Assembly: GCA_002995645.1 (NCBI GenBank)
Contig: PUHO01000016.1
Span: 32,499-77,976, forward strand
DNA: 45,478 nt
Reading direction: 5' to 3'
DNA from: SAR324 cluster bacterium
GTDB taxonomy: Bacteria; SAR324; XYD2-FULL-50-16; HCM1
Positions 17,607-25,705 of the stretch are shown here, one piece after another; positions within the stretch are counted from its first letter, which is position 1; each line of letters starts with the position of its first letter. The notes beneath the pieces are model-generated. The model was not told the origin of the DNA and did no database searches. It saw only the letters and a list, made by a program, of their open reading frames with translations. The position numbers and the translations under genes are program-made.

Positions 17607-18352
17607 TGTTCGTTCACTATATCTTTAGCAAAGTGAGCTAGTAAAACAGCGGTTGCCGCACTTACGTTTAGCGAATCAATTAAGTTACTTCCTTTTATTG
17701 AAGCAATTATATCACAAATTTGTTTTGTTTTGTGTCGTAATCCTTCGCCTTCGTTTCCCATAACTAACACACTACGATCGAGCGGTTCTATTGTTTGATA
17801 TGCTTTTGCGTTTTCGTCCATATCGGCGCCTATAATCCAAAAGTTTTCTTTTTGACAATCGCGCAACGCTTGCCCTAAGTTCACTTCTTTAATAATAGGC
17901 AAAATCTCCATAGCACCACTTGACGCTTTAGAAACGCTTGGACTTAAAGGCGATAAATTTTGCCCGGCATATAAAAGCGCACTGGCTCCAAGAAATAAAG
18001 CGCTTCGCATAATCGCGCCAAGATTTTGCGGGTCGTTTACTTGGTCTATAGAGAGCAGTAAAAGGCGTTTTTCGTTTTTATGTTGATCTATCCAGTTTTT
18101 CCATCTGTAAGTTAGTATTTCGCCCGCTTCTAGGACTATACCTTGATGATATTTACTACCTGATAGTTGCCCCAATTTAGCCGGGGTTACCGCTTTACTT
18201 TCACAGCCTTGTTGGTTTGCAAGCTCAATTATATTTTTAATTGCTTTTACTTTTGCATCTTCTTTATAATATAAACAAAATAAAGGTCTTTTCTTTTGTT
18301 CTATTGCGGCTTGCACTGTGTGTATACCGTAAAGGTATTCTTTATTTTGCAT
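17603..18352 (-). CDS. rlmB: 23S rRNA 2'-O-ribose guanosine methyltransferase, RlmB/TrmH family
   Basis: SPOUT-fold methyltransferase, most likely acting on G2251 of 23S rRNA. The 249-aa protein has an N-terminal substrate-binding domain (EYLYGIHTVQAAIEQKKRPL, with KYHQGIVLEA at its end) followed by the knotted SPOUT domain. The three catalytic motifs are DQVNDPQNLGAIMRSALFLG, VMGNEGEGLRHKTKQICD and SLNVSAATAVLLAHF. It starts 9 bp after cysS, a frequent neighbour of this family in other bacteria. A tRNA Gm18 role or another site cannot be excluded from sequence alone. Confidence 0.9.
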   Translation of the reverse strand: MQNKEYLYGIHTVQAAIEQKKRPLFCLYYKEDAKVKAIKNIIELANQQGCESKAVTPAKLGQLSGSKYHQGIVLEAGEILTYRWKNWIDQHKNEKRLLLLSIDQVNDPQNLGAIMRSALFLGASALLYAGQNLSPLSPSVSKASSGAMEILPIIKEVNLGQALRDCQKENFWIIGADMDENAKAYQTIEPLDRSVLVMGNEGEGLRHKTKQICDIIASIKGSNLIDSLNVSAATAVLLAHFAKDIVNEQ

Positions 18353-18361
18353 ATTTTTATT

Positions 18362-19771
18362 TTATTGTCGTATCCAGTTAGTTTTACCGTGCTCGTCTTT
18401 AAGCACAATCCCTTTTTCTTCTAAAAAAAGGCGTATTTTGTCGGCTTCTTGCCAGTCTTTATTTTCCCTTGCGTTCTTTCTTGCTTCAATATGGGCTTCT
18501 ATTTCTTCTTCAGTCAACTCGTCTTCTTGCTTCGTTGTTTGCGTTAACCAAGCTCGTGGATCCTCCGTAAGAATACCAAGTATATTACTAGCAAATTGTA
18601 TTTGTTTATATAATCTTGGCACTTGCGGCGAACCTATTTCTTCTTTGTTTAAAAGCTTCACTTTCTCAAAAATATAGGCTATTGCCATTGGCGTATTTAA
18701 ATCGTCAGCTAATAAATCAAAAAATTCTTTTTCTTCTTCTGTTGTCAACGTATATTCCGCTATAGCAACCTTATCAAATCTTTCTAGCGATATATATAAA
18801 CGACGTAGTTTTTCTTCTGCTTGTTTTAGCGCTTCATCAGAAAAATGAATCGGTTTTCTGTATTGAGTAGAAACAATAAAAAAGCGAAGCAAATCAGTTG
18901 GGAACTTGTCTAGCAATTCGTTAATAGTAATAAAATTATTTAACGACTTAGACATTTTATGATTATCAACGCGTATCATACCGTTATGTAACCAGTAATT
19001 GGCAAAGTTCGTATTCCCTACGGCGCAAGATTGGGCTAACTCATTTTCATGATGAGGGAAGATTAAATCACTTCCGCCGCCGTGAATATCAAACGGTTTT
19101 CCTAAATATTTCTCGCTCATTGCCGAACATTCAATATGCCAGCCCGGTCTGCCTTGTCCCCACGGGCTATCCCAATAGGGTTCGCCTTCTTTTTTTTGCT
19201 TCCATAATACGAAATCCATAGGATCCCGTTTCAAATCGTCTACGTCTATACGCGATCCGGCTTGTAGTTCTTCTATACGTTTACCGCTTAACTTGCCATA
19301 ATCTTTAAACTTAGCAACAGCAAAGAAAACGTCGCCGCCTTTTTCACTTTGATAAGCAAATCCGTTTTCTTCTAATCGCTTTATTAAGTGAATCATTTCT
19401 TCTATATGATCGGTCGCTTTTGGCGCTATATCAGGATATAATACTTGTAGCCTATCCATATCGCGATCATGTAAGGCAATCATTCTTTCTGCTAATTCTT
19501 TAACGCTCTCGTTGTTTTCTTGTGCTCGTTTAATAAGCTTGTCATCTATATCCGTATAGTTTTTAACGTACGTTACTTTATATCCTAACTCAGTTAAAAA
19601 CCGTCGTAACACGTCAAAATTAACCGCCCCTCTGGCGTGTCCAATATGGCACTCGTCATAAACGGTAACACCGCAAGTATAAATTTTCACTTGCTCTTTT
19701 TCTATGGAAGTAAAGCGCTCTTTTTTACCGCTTAGCGTATTAAAAAAATAAACGTTAATATCTGTTTTCAT
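18362..19771 (-). CDS. cysS: Cysteinyl-tRNA synthetase
   Basis: Class I aminoacyl-tRNA synthetase that charges tRNA-Cys in the cytoplasm. At 469 aa it has the usual monomeric length. It carries YTCGVTVYDECHIGHARG, giving zinc ligand C33 and the HIGH signature at residues 42-45. Further zinc-site blocks are GWHIECSAMS and GGGSDLIFPHHENE, and KMSKSLNNF is the KMSKS loop. The C-terminal DALR-type helical part ends KDEHGKTNWIRQ. It lies 8 bp after queF and 9 bp before rlmB in one direction, so it should be co-transcribed with them. Confidence 0.97.
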   Translation of the reverse strand: MKTDINVYFFNTLSGKKERFTSIEKEQVKIYTCGVTVYDECHIGHARGAVNFDVLRRFLTELGYKVTYVKNYTDIDDKLIKRAQENNESVKELAERMIALHDRDMDRLQVLYPDIAPKATDHIEEMIHLIKRLEENGFAYQSEKGGDVFFAVAKFKDYGKLSGKRIEELQAGSRIDVDDLKRDPMDFVLWKQKKEGEPYWDSPWGQGRPGWHIECSAMSEKYLGKPFDIHGGGSDLIFPHHENELAQSCAVGNTNFANYWLHNGMIRVDNHKMSKSLNNFITINELLDKFPTDLLRFFIVSTQYRKPIHFSDEALKQAEEKLRRLYISLERFDKVAIAEYTLTTEEEKEFFDLLADDLNTPMAIAYIFEKVKLLNKEEIGSPQVPRLYKQIQFASNILGILTEDPRAWLTQTTKQEDELTEEEIEAHIEARKNARENKDWQEADKIRLFLEEKGIVLKDEHGKTNWIRQ

Positions 19772-19779
19772 ATGCTATT

Positions 19780-20169
19780 TTAATCTAAGCTGCCTTCAAT
19801 ACAAGTTGTATAGAAACCACCGCGCGGTTCATACATAGTTGTAACTTTAAGTTTAGTTGTTTCTAATAAAGAAGTTAAATCGTCATACATTCTTTTTGTT
19901 GCCGCTTCTTGGTATATTCCCACGTCTCTATAGCTAATCATATAGTATTTTAACGATTTTAATTCAACACACTTCCCCCCTTCAGGGTAATATTCAATGC
20001 GAACTTTAGCAATATCCGGCAACCCGCTAAAAGGGCAAACTGCGCTAAATTCTTTTGTTTCCGTTTTAATATATTGTTTAGGGCTAGCAAAAGCAAAACT
20101 TTCTAGTACGGATACGTCAATTGCTTCTTCTCCTTTAAACTTATACGTATTGCCTTCTGCTACTGCCAT
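19780..20169 (-). CDS. queF: NADPH-dependent 7-cyano-7-deazaguanine reductase QueF (type I)
   Basis: Reduces the nitrile of preQ0 to the amine of preQ1, the base inserted into tRNA for queuosine. The 129-aa length matches the short unimodular YkvM-type enzyme. C45 in AVCPFSGLPD forms the covalent thioimide, and the signature CVELKSLKYYMISYRDVG IYQE gives the conserved glutamate and QueF motif. The ATG has a good AAAGGG ribosome site. It follows queC by 81 bp on the same strand, so consecutive steps of the pathway (QueC makes preQ0, QueF reduces it) are adjacent. queD, queE and tgt are not in the window. Confidence 0.95.
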   Translation of the reverse strand: MAVAEGNTYKFKGEEAIDVSVLESFAFASPKQYIKTETKEFSAVCPFSGLPDIAKVRIEYYPEGGKCVELKSLKYYMISYRDVGIYQEAATKRMYDDLTSLLETTKLKVTTMYEPRGGFYTTCIEGSLD

Positions 20170-20250
20170 TATTACCCTTTACTTTACGTTATATTTTAGC
20201 AACGACCTTGTTTTAGTTTTTAAGTCTAGTTGCCATTTCCTTTTTATTGA

Positions 20251-20922
20251 TTATGCTAGCTTGCTTTGAAATTCTTGAAAGCCTTTTGCTCTTAATTTAC
20301 AAGCCGGACAAGTACCGCAGCCGGCGCCCCAATCGTGCTTTGTACGTATTCCTTCGTAACAAGTATGGCTTTCTTCAATGACTAAAGAAAGAATGCCTTC
20401 TTTTTTTGCTAATGCAAAGGTTTGCGCTTTAGATAAATACATTAACGGCGTTTTTATCTCTATTGCTTGTTCGCTACCAAGATTTAACGCTTTTTCCATA
20501 GCTTCCACAAATTCATTACGACAATCAGGGTACCCGCTATAGTCGGCTTCACTAAATCCCGTTACTATTATATTTGCTTTTTTCTTTATCGCAAAAGTAT
20601 GAGCTAAAAGTAAAAAAAGTGTATTTCGATTAGGAACAAACGAAGAAGGCAAGTTTTCATGATCTACATGACTCGCATTAACGTCGCCAGAATGAACGAG
20701 CGCACTTCGTACTAAATCAGCATAAAAATCTAAATTAATAATACGTATAGGAACGTTGAGTTTAGCAGCAATGCGTTTTGCCTGTTCCATTTCTACAATA
20801 TGCCTTTGTCCGTATTGAAAACCTAGCGCCGTTACGTCTTGAAAACGATTCTTTGCCCAACCAAGGCAAGTTGTGGAATCTTGCCCACCAGAAAAAACTA
20901 CAATTGCTTTTTGATTATCCAT
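20251..20922 (-). CDS. queC: 7-cyano-7-deazaguanine synthase QueC
   Basis: ATP-dependent enzyme that converts 7-carboxy-7-deazaguanine and ammonia to preQ0. The 223-aa protein begins with the PP-loop VVFSGGQDSTTCLGWA (residues 8-23). The zinc site is CYEG followed by GCGTCPACKLRAKGF at the C-terminus, and VPNRNTLFLLLAH is another family block. It is the first gene of the RNA-modification run and has its own good promoter about 40-70 bp upstream. The upstream ABC exporter, on the same strand, ends 126 bp before it. No preQ1 riboswitch-like pseudoknot was recognised in the short leader. Confidence 0.95.
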   Translation of the reverse strand: MDNQKAIVVFSGGQDSTTCLGWAKNRFQDVTALGFQYGQRHIVEMEQAKRIAAKLNVPIRIINLDFYADLVRSALVHSGDVNASHVDHENLPSSFVPNRNTLFLLLAHTFAIKKKANIIVTGFSEADYSGYPDCRNEFVEAMEKALNLGSEQAIEIKTPLMYLSKAQTFALAKKEGILSLVIEESHTCYEGIRTKHDWGAGCGTCPACKLRAKGFQEFQSKLA

Positions 20923-20965
20923 ACTCTTTTTTTCTTAAGCTTATTTACTTTATTTATCACCGTTA

Positions 20966-20995
20966 ATAATAAAGAGTTTTAGCTTTGCTTGTCAA
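20966..20995 (-). promoter_or_regulatory. Sigma-70-type promoter for the queC operon
   Basis: Minus strand TTGACA (20995-20990), 18 bp, TATTAT (20971-20966): perfect -35 and 5-of-6 -10. Start site would be near 20959, a leader of about 37 nt. The layout (CTTGACA, 18-bp spacer) matches the rpoBC promoter. Confidence 0.7.
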
Positions 20996-21048
20996 GCTTC
21001 GTCCTTGTTTCTGTGCTTTTTTGCAAGCTTTCTTGCTACGTTGTGTTT

Positions 21049-22821
21049 TTATACTTCCTTTTCTGATGCAGCATGTAACCCGGCAAAAACGCCTTGCTTC
21101 TCTAATAATTCAGCGTACGTTCCTTTTTCTGCTATAGTCCCTTCTTGAATAACGTAAATCATATCTGCATTGGCTATGCTAGAAAAACGATGCGCTATAA
21201 TGAGCATTGTTTTTGATCTCATTAAATTCACTAACGCTTGTTGAATCTTGCTTTCTGATTCGGTGTCTAGTGCGCTTGTAGCTTCGTCTAGAATCAAAAT
21301 AGAGCTATCTTTATACAAAGAGCGCGCAATCGCCACACGTTGCCGTTGCCCGCCAGATAGTAAAGTCCCGTTTTCTCCTAATTCTTGGTGAATTCCTTTG
21401 TCTTCTTTTTCCACAACGTCTTGCAAACAAGCGCCGTTAATGGCTTCGCTTAACCTATTTTGATCTACGTTTTCTTGTCCGTAAGCAATATTATTCACTA
21501 AAGTGCTGTTAAATAGAAAAGTATCTTGCGTTACAAAAGAAATTTCTTGGCATAATGAAGAATCGCTTACTTTGGCAATATCTTGCCCGTCTATTCTAAC
21601 CGCGCCTTCGCCTTCTTTACACTGATAAAATCCGGCTAATAAATTAGCTAACGTTGTTTTACCGCTTCCACTCATTCCCACTAAAGCAACGGTGCTTCCT
21701 TTGGGAATAGTAAAATGAATATCATGTAAAATCGTTTCTACCCCGTCATAGGAAAACGTATTTATATCAAAACGAATTTCTTTAGAAAACGGCTTTAACG
21801 CCGGGTATTTCGTTTGATTCCAACTTTCTGCTTCTTTCAAAATAGCGGCAATAGAGCTTAAGGCAACCTTACCGTCTTGCCATTGGAGTAAAAACTTATT
21901 CACATTTTTAATCGGTTCATAAATCATGGCAAACGCCGCAAGAAAGCTTACAAAATCACCGGCGGTCATACTAGAATACTTCAGCAAATACCCGCCAACA
22001 CAAAGCGACATAGCAAGGTAAATAGAAACTAAAAACTCTAAGACAGCGCGCGAACTTGCTTCCACACGAACTGATCTCATAAACGTTTCTTTTAATGCTT
22101 TATCTGTTTGATTAAAATGCTTACGTTCATATTTTTCTTTACCTGCGCTTTTGATGACTTTATTTGCGTAAATCATTTCTTTCACAAAACTAGTAACGCG
22201 AGTAAATTCAGATAATTGATCAAATGAAATAGACACCTTTTTCTTGCCAAAAAAGTTAATACTTTTAATTAGAAAAGGTAAGGTCACACTACAAATTAAA
22301 AACAGTTCCCAACTACGTAAAAGCAAGATACCAACTAAAACCAAGATTTTAGGAATATCCGTAAAAGGTCCGGAAATCATAGTGGCAATCGATTCGTCTA
22401 CGCGGCTAATATCATTTGTAAAATGAGATAGCCATTTATCGTTTGTATGCCGGCGTATTTTAATGATCGGGTTGTTTATAATTGCTTTAAATAAAGTATA
22501 TCGTAAGTTACGCGAAACTAATAAGCCAAGCATATTAATTTGATTCACACGAGCATAGGCGGCAACGCCTTTTATGAAAAACAAAGCAAAGATAAAAACC
22601 GCAACGTACTGAAAATCGTCATACGAAGGGATATGAGAATGCGAAATAGCGTCTACTAAATTTTTTGCATAATAAGCCGGCGCATTTGCTGTAATCGCAT
22701 AAATCAAAATAGCAATAATCCCAAGAATCAAACGAAACGGATGTTGCTTAACAGGATAAAAAAATTGTTTATATTCTATCTTTGTTTGGTGCTTAGGCTG
22801 ACCTGAAGGAGACATAGACAA
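21049..22821 (-). CDS. msbA: ABC exporter, MsbA-like (lipid A / lipid flippase type)
   Basis: Half-transporter with fused membrane and ATPase domains, working as a homodimer in the inner membrane. The 590-aa protein has about six hydrophobic segments between residues 30 and 310, then a nucleotide-binding domain. That domain carries Walker A GMSGSGKTTLANLL, signature LSGGQRQRVAIARSL, Walker B SILILDEATSALD and the switch histidine in IIAHR. Length and architecture match MsbA, which flips lipid A-core. The substrate cannot be read from sequence, and a drug or peptide exporter of the same fold is possible. It is divergent from the MFS gene over an 88-bp gap. No lipid A biosynthesis gene is adjacent. 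Confidence 0.8.
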   Translation of the reverse strand: MSMSPSGQPKHQTKIEYKQFFYPVKQHPFRLILGIIAILIYAITANAPAYYAKNLVDAISHSHIPSYDDFQYVAVFIFALFFIKGVAAYARVNQINMLGLLVSRNLRYTLFKAIINNPIIKIRRHTNDKWLSHFTNDISRVDESIATMISGPFTDIPKILVLVGILLLRSWELFLICSVTLPFLIKSINFFGKKKVSISFDQLSEFTRVTSFVKEMIYANKVIKSAGKEKYERKHFNQTDKALKETFMRSVRVEASSRAVLEFLVSIYLAMSLCVGGYLLKYSSMTAGDFVSFLAAFAMIYEPIKNVNKFLLQWQDGKVALSSIAAILKEAESWNQTKYPALKPFSKEIRFDINTFSYDGVETILHDIHFTIPKGSTVALVGMSGSGKTTLANLLAGFYQCKEGEGAVRIDGQDIAKVSDSSLCQEISFVTQDTFLFNSTLVNNIAYGQENVDQNRLSEAINGACLQDVVEKEDKGIHQELGENGTLLSGGQRQRVAIARSLYKDSSILILDEATSALDTESESKIQQALVNLMRSKTMLIIAHRFSSIANADMIYVIQEGTIAEKGTYAELLEKQGVFAGLHAASEKEV

Positions 22822-22832
22822 AAAAAGTATTA

Positions 22833-22862
22833 TTTACAAAAAGAATGTTACTATATTATAGT
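22833..22862 (+). promoter_or_regulatory. Candidate promoter for the MFS gene
   Basis: TTTACA (22833-22838), 18 bp, TATAGT (22857-22862) in the 88-bp divergent gap. The -10 sits within a short AT palindrome (ACTAT..ATAGT) that also offers TATAAT on the opposite strand, so both divergent genes may start here. Confidence 0.45.
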
Positions 22863-22909
22863 ATACATAACTTCCCTTGATTTATTAAGTTTAAAGAGTA
22901 TCTTTTTTT

Positions 22910-24088
22910 ATGTCAACTACAGAAAGAAAAAATAAAATCCAAAAACAAGAAAAAAAAATATTAGTTATTCTAAGTATTATTTTTTTCTTAAAAATGTTTA
23001 GCCTGTTCATGTTGTTTCCCATTTTCAGCGCACTAGGGCAATTTTTCACAACTAACAGCCCTAGTTTACTAGGCTTAGCTATGGGAGCTTACGGCATGAG
23101 CGCGGCTATATTACAAGTTCCTTTTGGTAAAGGTTGCGATCGGTTTGGCGAAAAAAACATGTTACTCTTTGGGCTTTTTATCTTAGTACTAGCCAGCATT
23201 CTTGGTTGTTTTGCTACTAACGTATACATACTGATTATAGCACGTTTCTTACAAGGTTGCGGTGTTACCAGCACGCCTATACTTGCTTTTGTTGCTAAAA
23301 ACACAAGAGACAAGGTACGTTTAAAAAGCTACGGCATGTTTGGCGGGGTTATTGCCGTTTCGTTTATTACGGCGTTCATTGCTTCCCCGTTTCTACTTAA
23401 CACTTTATCTTTACAAGGTTTGTTTCTTATTTTAACCGTACTTAGTGCGCTTGCGCTTGTGGCGGCTACGGCGCTTCCTCAAGGAACAAGACAACAAACA
23501 ACAAACAAGCAAAGCGTCTTTAGTCTTTTACAACGTAAAGAGCTGCTTTTACTTGCGTTTACCAGTTGTTTTTTAAGTATTGGCTTAGCTTCTGTTTTTT
23601 TCTCTTTACCGCACACGTTAACAACAAGGCATATTGCACAAGACACATGGTGGCAATATTACGTTCCTATTTTAATCGGCGGGTTACTTTTAAGTTGTCC
23701 TTTACTATTTCTTGCTATGGCTAAAAAGAAGTTTCCTCTTGTAATGACCATAGGACTTGTAAACGCTTGTTTTGTTTTTATACTAAGTGCCAGCTTACAT
23801 TCTCATTTTTATTTGCAAATCACCTTATACGCTTTCTTCATGGCAAGCTTTATTCTATTTGAACCGCTTCTGCCAGCGTTAACAAGCTTTCTTTGCCCGC
23901 CTGAAATGAAAGGAACAGCAAGCGGCGTTTATACTCTTTTTAAGTTTATCGGCATGTTTATCGGCTCTAGCGTAAGCGGTCTTGTTTTTGCTTTTAACTA
24001 TGTAACTACGTTTCAATTTATAGTTAGCTTAGCATATGCATCGCTAGCCTTGTTCGTTATTATGTATAAACAAAAGTTTTCTTTTTAA
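22910..24088 (+). CDS. Major facilitator superfamily transporter, YajR-like
   Basis: Inner-membrane secondary transporter. The 392-aa protein has about 12 hydrophobic segments after a charged N-terminal tail (MSTTERKNKIQKQEKK). The MFS loop 2-3 signature appears as GKGCDRFGEKNMLLFG, a G-x3-DRxG-x-K/R motif, and motif C-like glycine-rich segments follow. LLGLAMGAYGMSAAILQVPFG recalls YajR/drug-efflux members. The substrate is unknown. Its stop TAA (24086-24088) overlaps the stop of the convergent response regulator, leaving no room for a separate terminator. It could be a drug or sugar efflux pump. Confidence 0.85.
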   Translation: MSTTERKNKIQKQEKKILVILSIIFFLKMFSLFMLFPIFSALGQFFTTNSPSLLGLAMGAYGMSAAILQVPFGKGCDRFGEKNMLLFGLFILVLASILGCFATNVYILIIARFLQGCGVTSTPILAFVAKNTRDKVRLKSYGMFGGVIAVSFITAFIASPFLLNTLSLQGLFLILTVLSALALVAATALPQGTRQQTTNKQSVFSLLQRKELLLLAFTSCFLSIGLASVFFSLPHTLTTRHIAQDTWWQYYVPILIGGLLLSCPLLFLAMAKKKFPLVMTIGLVNACFVFILSASLHSHFYLQITLYAFFMASFILFEPLLPALTSFLCPPEMKGTASGVYTLFKFIGMFIGSSVSGLVFAFNYVTTFQFIVSLAYASLALFVIMYKQKFSF

Positions 24089-25506
24089 CTACTTTTCTCT
24101 TTGCTTTCTTCTTCGCTATATTCTTTGAGTTTATTACGTAACGTCCGCACGCTAACTTTAAGAATATCAGCCGCTTCGTTCTTATTATCGTTCGTATGAG
24201 CAAGCGTTTTTTGAATTACTTGCTTTTCTATTTCAGCTAAAGAAAGCCCAACAGGAATAATAATAGAATTATCGCTTACAACCTCTTTTTCTTTTTTATT
24301 TGGTTGAATTAACAAGTTTTGCGGTGTAACTTCTTTATCAGCTAAAAGAACAGCTCGTTCAATCACGTTTTCCAATTCTCTAATATTACCGCGCCAATGA
24401 TATTTTTCCAATAAAGCAAGCGCTGCTTTCGTAATAGGCGGTACTTTTTCTTTATTGTTTAACTCGGCATGTTTCTTCAAGAAATGATCAACTAACAAAG
24501 GAAGATCGCCTTTTCTGTCTCGTAAAGGTGGCAAATTTAAAGGCAATACGTTCAAACGATAATATAAATCTTCTCTAAAATTACCTTCGTCTACGTAGGA
24601 AAGCAAATCCCTGTTTGTTGTGGCAATAACCCGTACGTCAATGGGAATGCTCGTACTGCTCCCCACGCGATCTACTACCATTTCTTGTAAAACACGAAGT
24701 AACTTAGCTTGCAAAGCAAGTGGCATTTCACTTACTTCATCAAGTAAAATCGTCCCGCCCATTGCCTGTTCAAATTTACCTTTATGTTCGCTTATAGCAC
24801 CGGTAAAAGAACCTTTCGCATGTCCAAAAAGTTCGCTTTCAAGCAAATTTTGCGGGAGTGCCGCGCAATTCACGGCAACAAAAGGACCTTGCGCTCTATC
24901 AGAAGCAAGATGCACTAAATGAGCAAGTAATTCTTTCCCTGTGCCACTTTCAGCTTGTATCAAAACGGTAGACCTTGCTTTTGCCACGCTTTTTGCGGTT
25001 TTAATCACCTCTAGCATAGTCAAGTCTTGTGTGATAATATCGCGATATTCTCTTTTATGTTGCTTTATCGCTCCTTTTTTTGCCACTGTTGGCGCCGTTG
25101 TTGTGCTAGCCTGTCCAATCGCCTTTACTTGCTCGGCTTCATAGCTAAGCGCTCGTTGCGCAACAAACATTAACGTATCAAAGTCAAAAGGTTTTTGGAT
25201 AAAATCAAAAACACCTTCTTTGAAAGCGGAAATCGCCGTATCAATTGTGCCGTATGCCGTAATTAAAATTACAGGGATATTCGGTTTTGCTTTCTTTATA
25301 TCTTTCAACAGATTAATACCACTACGTTTTGGCATGGTCATATCTGTAATTACTAAAGAATATTCGTTGGACTCTACTTTTTTGAAGGCGTCAATGGCAT
25401 TATGAGAAACTTCGCAAGCGTAACCGTAACGCTTTAAGGCTTTAGATAAAGCTATACGCATTTCTACTTCATCATCAACAATTAAAACAGGTTTTTGAGG
25501 GATCAT
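24085..25506 (-). CDS. Sigma-54-dependent response regulator, NtrC family
   Basis: Two-component activator of sigma-54 promoters. The 473-aa protein has three parts. A receiver spans about 5-120, with the acidic pair D11/D12 and phospho-acceptor D55 in VITDMTMPKRSG, and QKPF as the lysine switch. A sigma-54 AAA+ domain (about 160-390) carries Walker A ESGTGKELLAHLVH, the sigma-54 contact loop as GSFTGA instead of GAFTGA, Walker B GGTILLDEVSEM, and WRGNIRELENVIERAV. A Fis-type helix-turn-helix (about 425-465) reads NEAADILKVSVRTLRNKL. No histidine kinase is next to it. A flagellar (FlrC/FlgR-like) role is plausible given the flagellar genes nearby but is not shown. It overlaps the convergent MFS gene at the stop codons. 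Confidence 0.93.
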   Translation of the reverse strand: MIPQKPVLIVDDEVEMRIALSKALKRYGYACEVSHNAIDAFKKVESNEYSLVITDMTMPKRSGINLLKDIKKAKPNIPVILITAYGTIDTAISAFKEGVFDFIQKPFDFDTLMFVAQRALSYEAEQVKAIGQASTTTAPTVAKKGAIKQHKREYRDIITQDLTMLEVIKTAKSVAKARSTVLIQAESGTGKELLAHLVHLASDRAQGPFVAVNCAALPQNLLESELFGHAKGSFTGAISEHKGKFEQAMGGTILLDEVSEMPLALQAKLLRVLQEMVVDRVGSSTSIPIDVRVIATTNRDLLSYVDEGNFREDLYYRLNVLPLNLPPLRDRKGDLPLLVDHFLKKHAELNNKEKVPPITKAALALLEKYHWRGNIRELENVIERAVLLADKEVTPQNLLIQPNKKEKEVVSDNSIIIPVGLSLAEIEKQVIQKTLAHTNDNKNEAADILKVSVRTLRNKLKEYSEEESKEKSS

Positions 25507-25633
25507 TATTGTTTTTTAACTTAAAGTTTTATTAATATCTAATTTCATCGTAGCATTAATTTACATTTTTAATCAAGATATAAAACTAGCAAAATTCGTA
25601 TTTCATATAAATAAGCTTTTCTTCTTACAAAAA

Positions 25634-25653
25634 ATAGTTTATTTTGAAACTAT
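25634..25653. repeat. Inverted repeat in the response regulator-mltB gap
   Basis: ATAGTTT-attttg-AAACTAT: a perfect 7-bp inverted repeat with a 6-nt centre, in the 199-bp divergent gap. It may be an operator or hairpin; function unknown. Confidence 0.5.
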
Positions 25654-25664
25654 CTTAATTTTAT

Positions 25665-25680
25665 TAACCTATTGAGGTTA
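25665..25680. repeat. Second inverted repeat just upstream of mltB
   Basis: TAACCT-attg-AGGTTA: a perfect 6-bp inverted repeat about 25 bp before the mltB ATG (25706), 11 bp after the repeat at 25634-25653. It may be a protein-binding site or could mask the start of the transcript. Confidence 0.45.
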
Positions 25681-25705
25681 CTAATCTGTTTTATTTTTTC
25701 ATTCT

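Noticed and set aside
20923..20965. preQ1 riboswitch before queC
   Set aside because: The inferred leader is only about 37 nt, AT-rich, and lacks the C-rich loop and A-rich tail pattern of known preQ1 aptamers.
22822..22909. Specific operator between the exporter and the MFS gene
   Set aside because: The AT palindrome there is short and explained by overlapping divergent -10 boxes.
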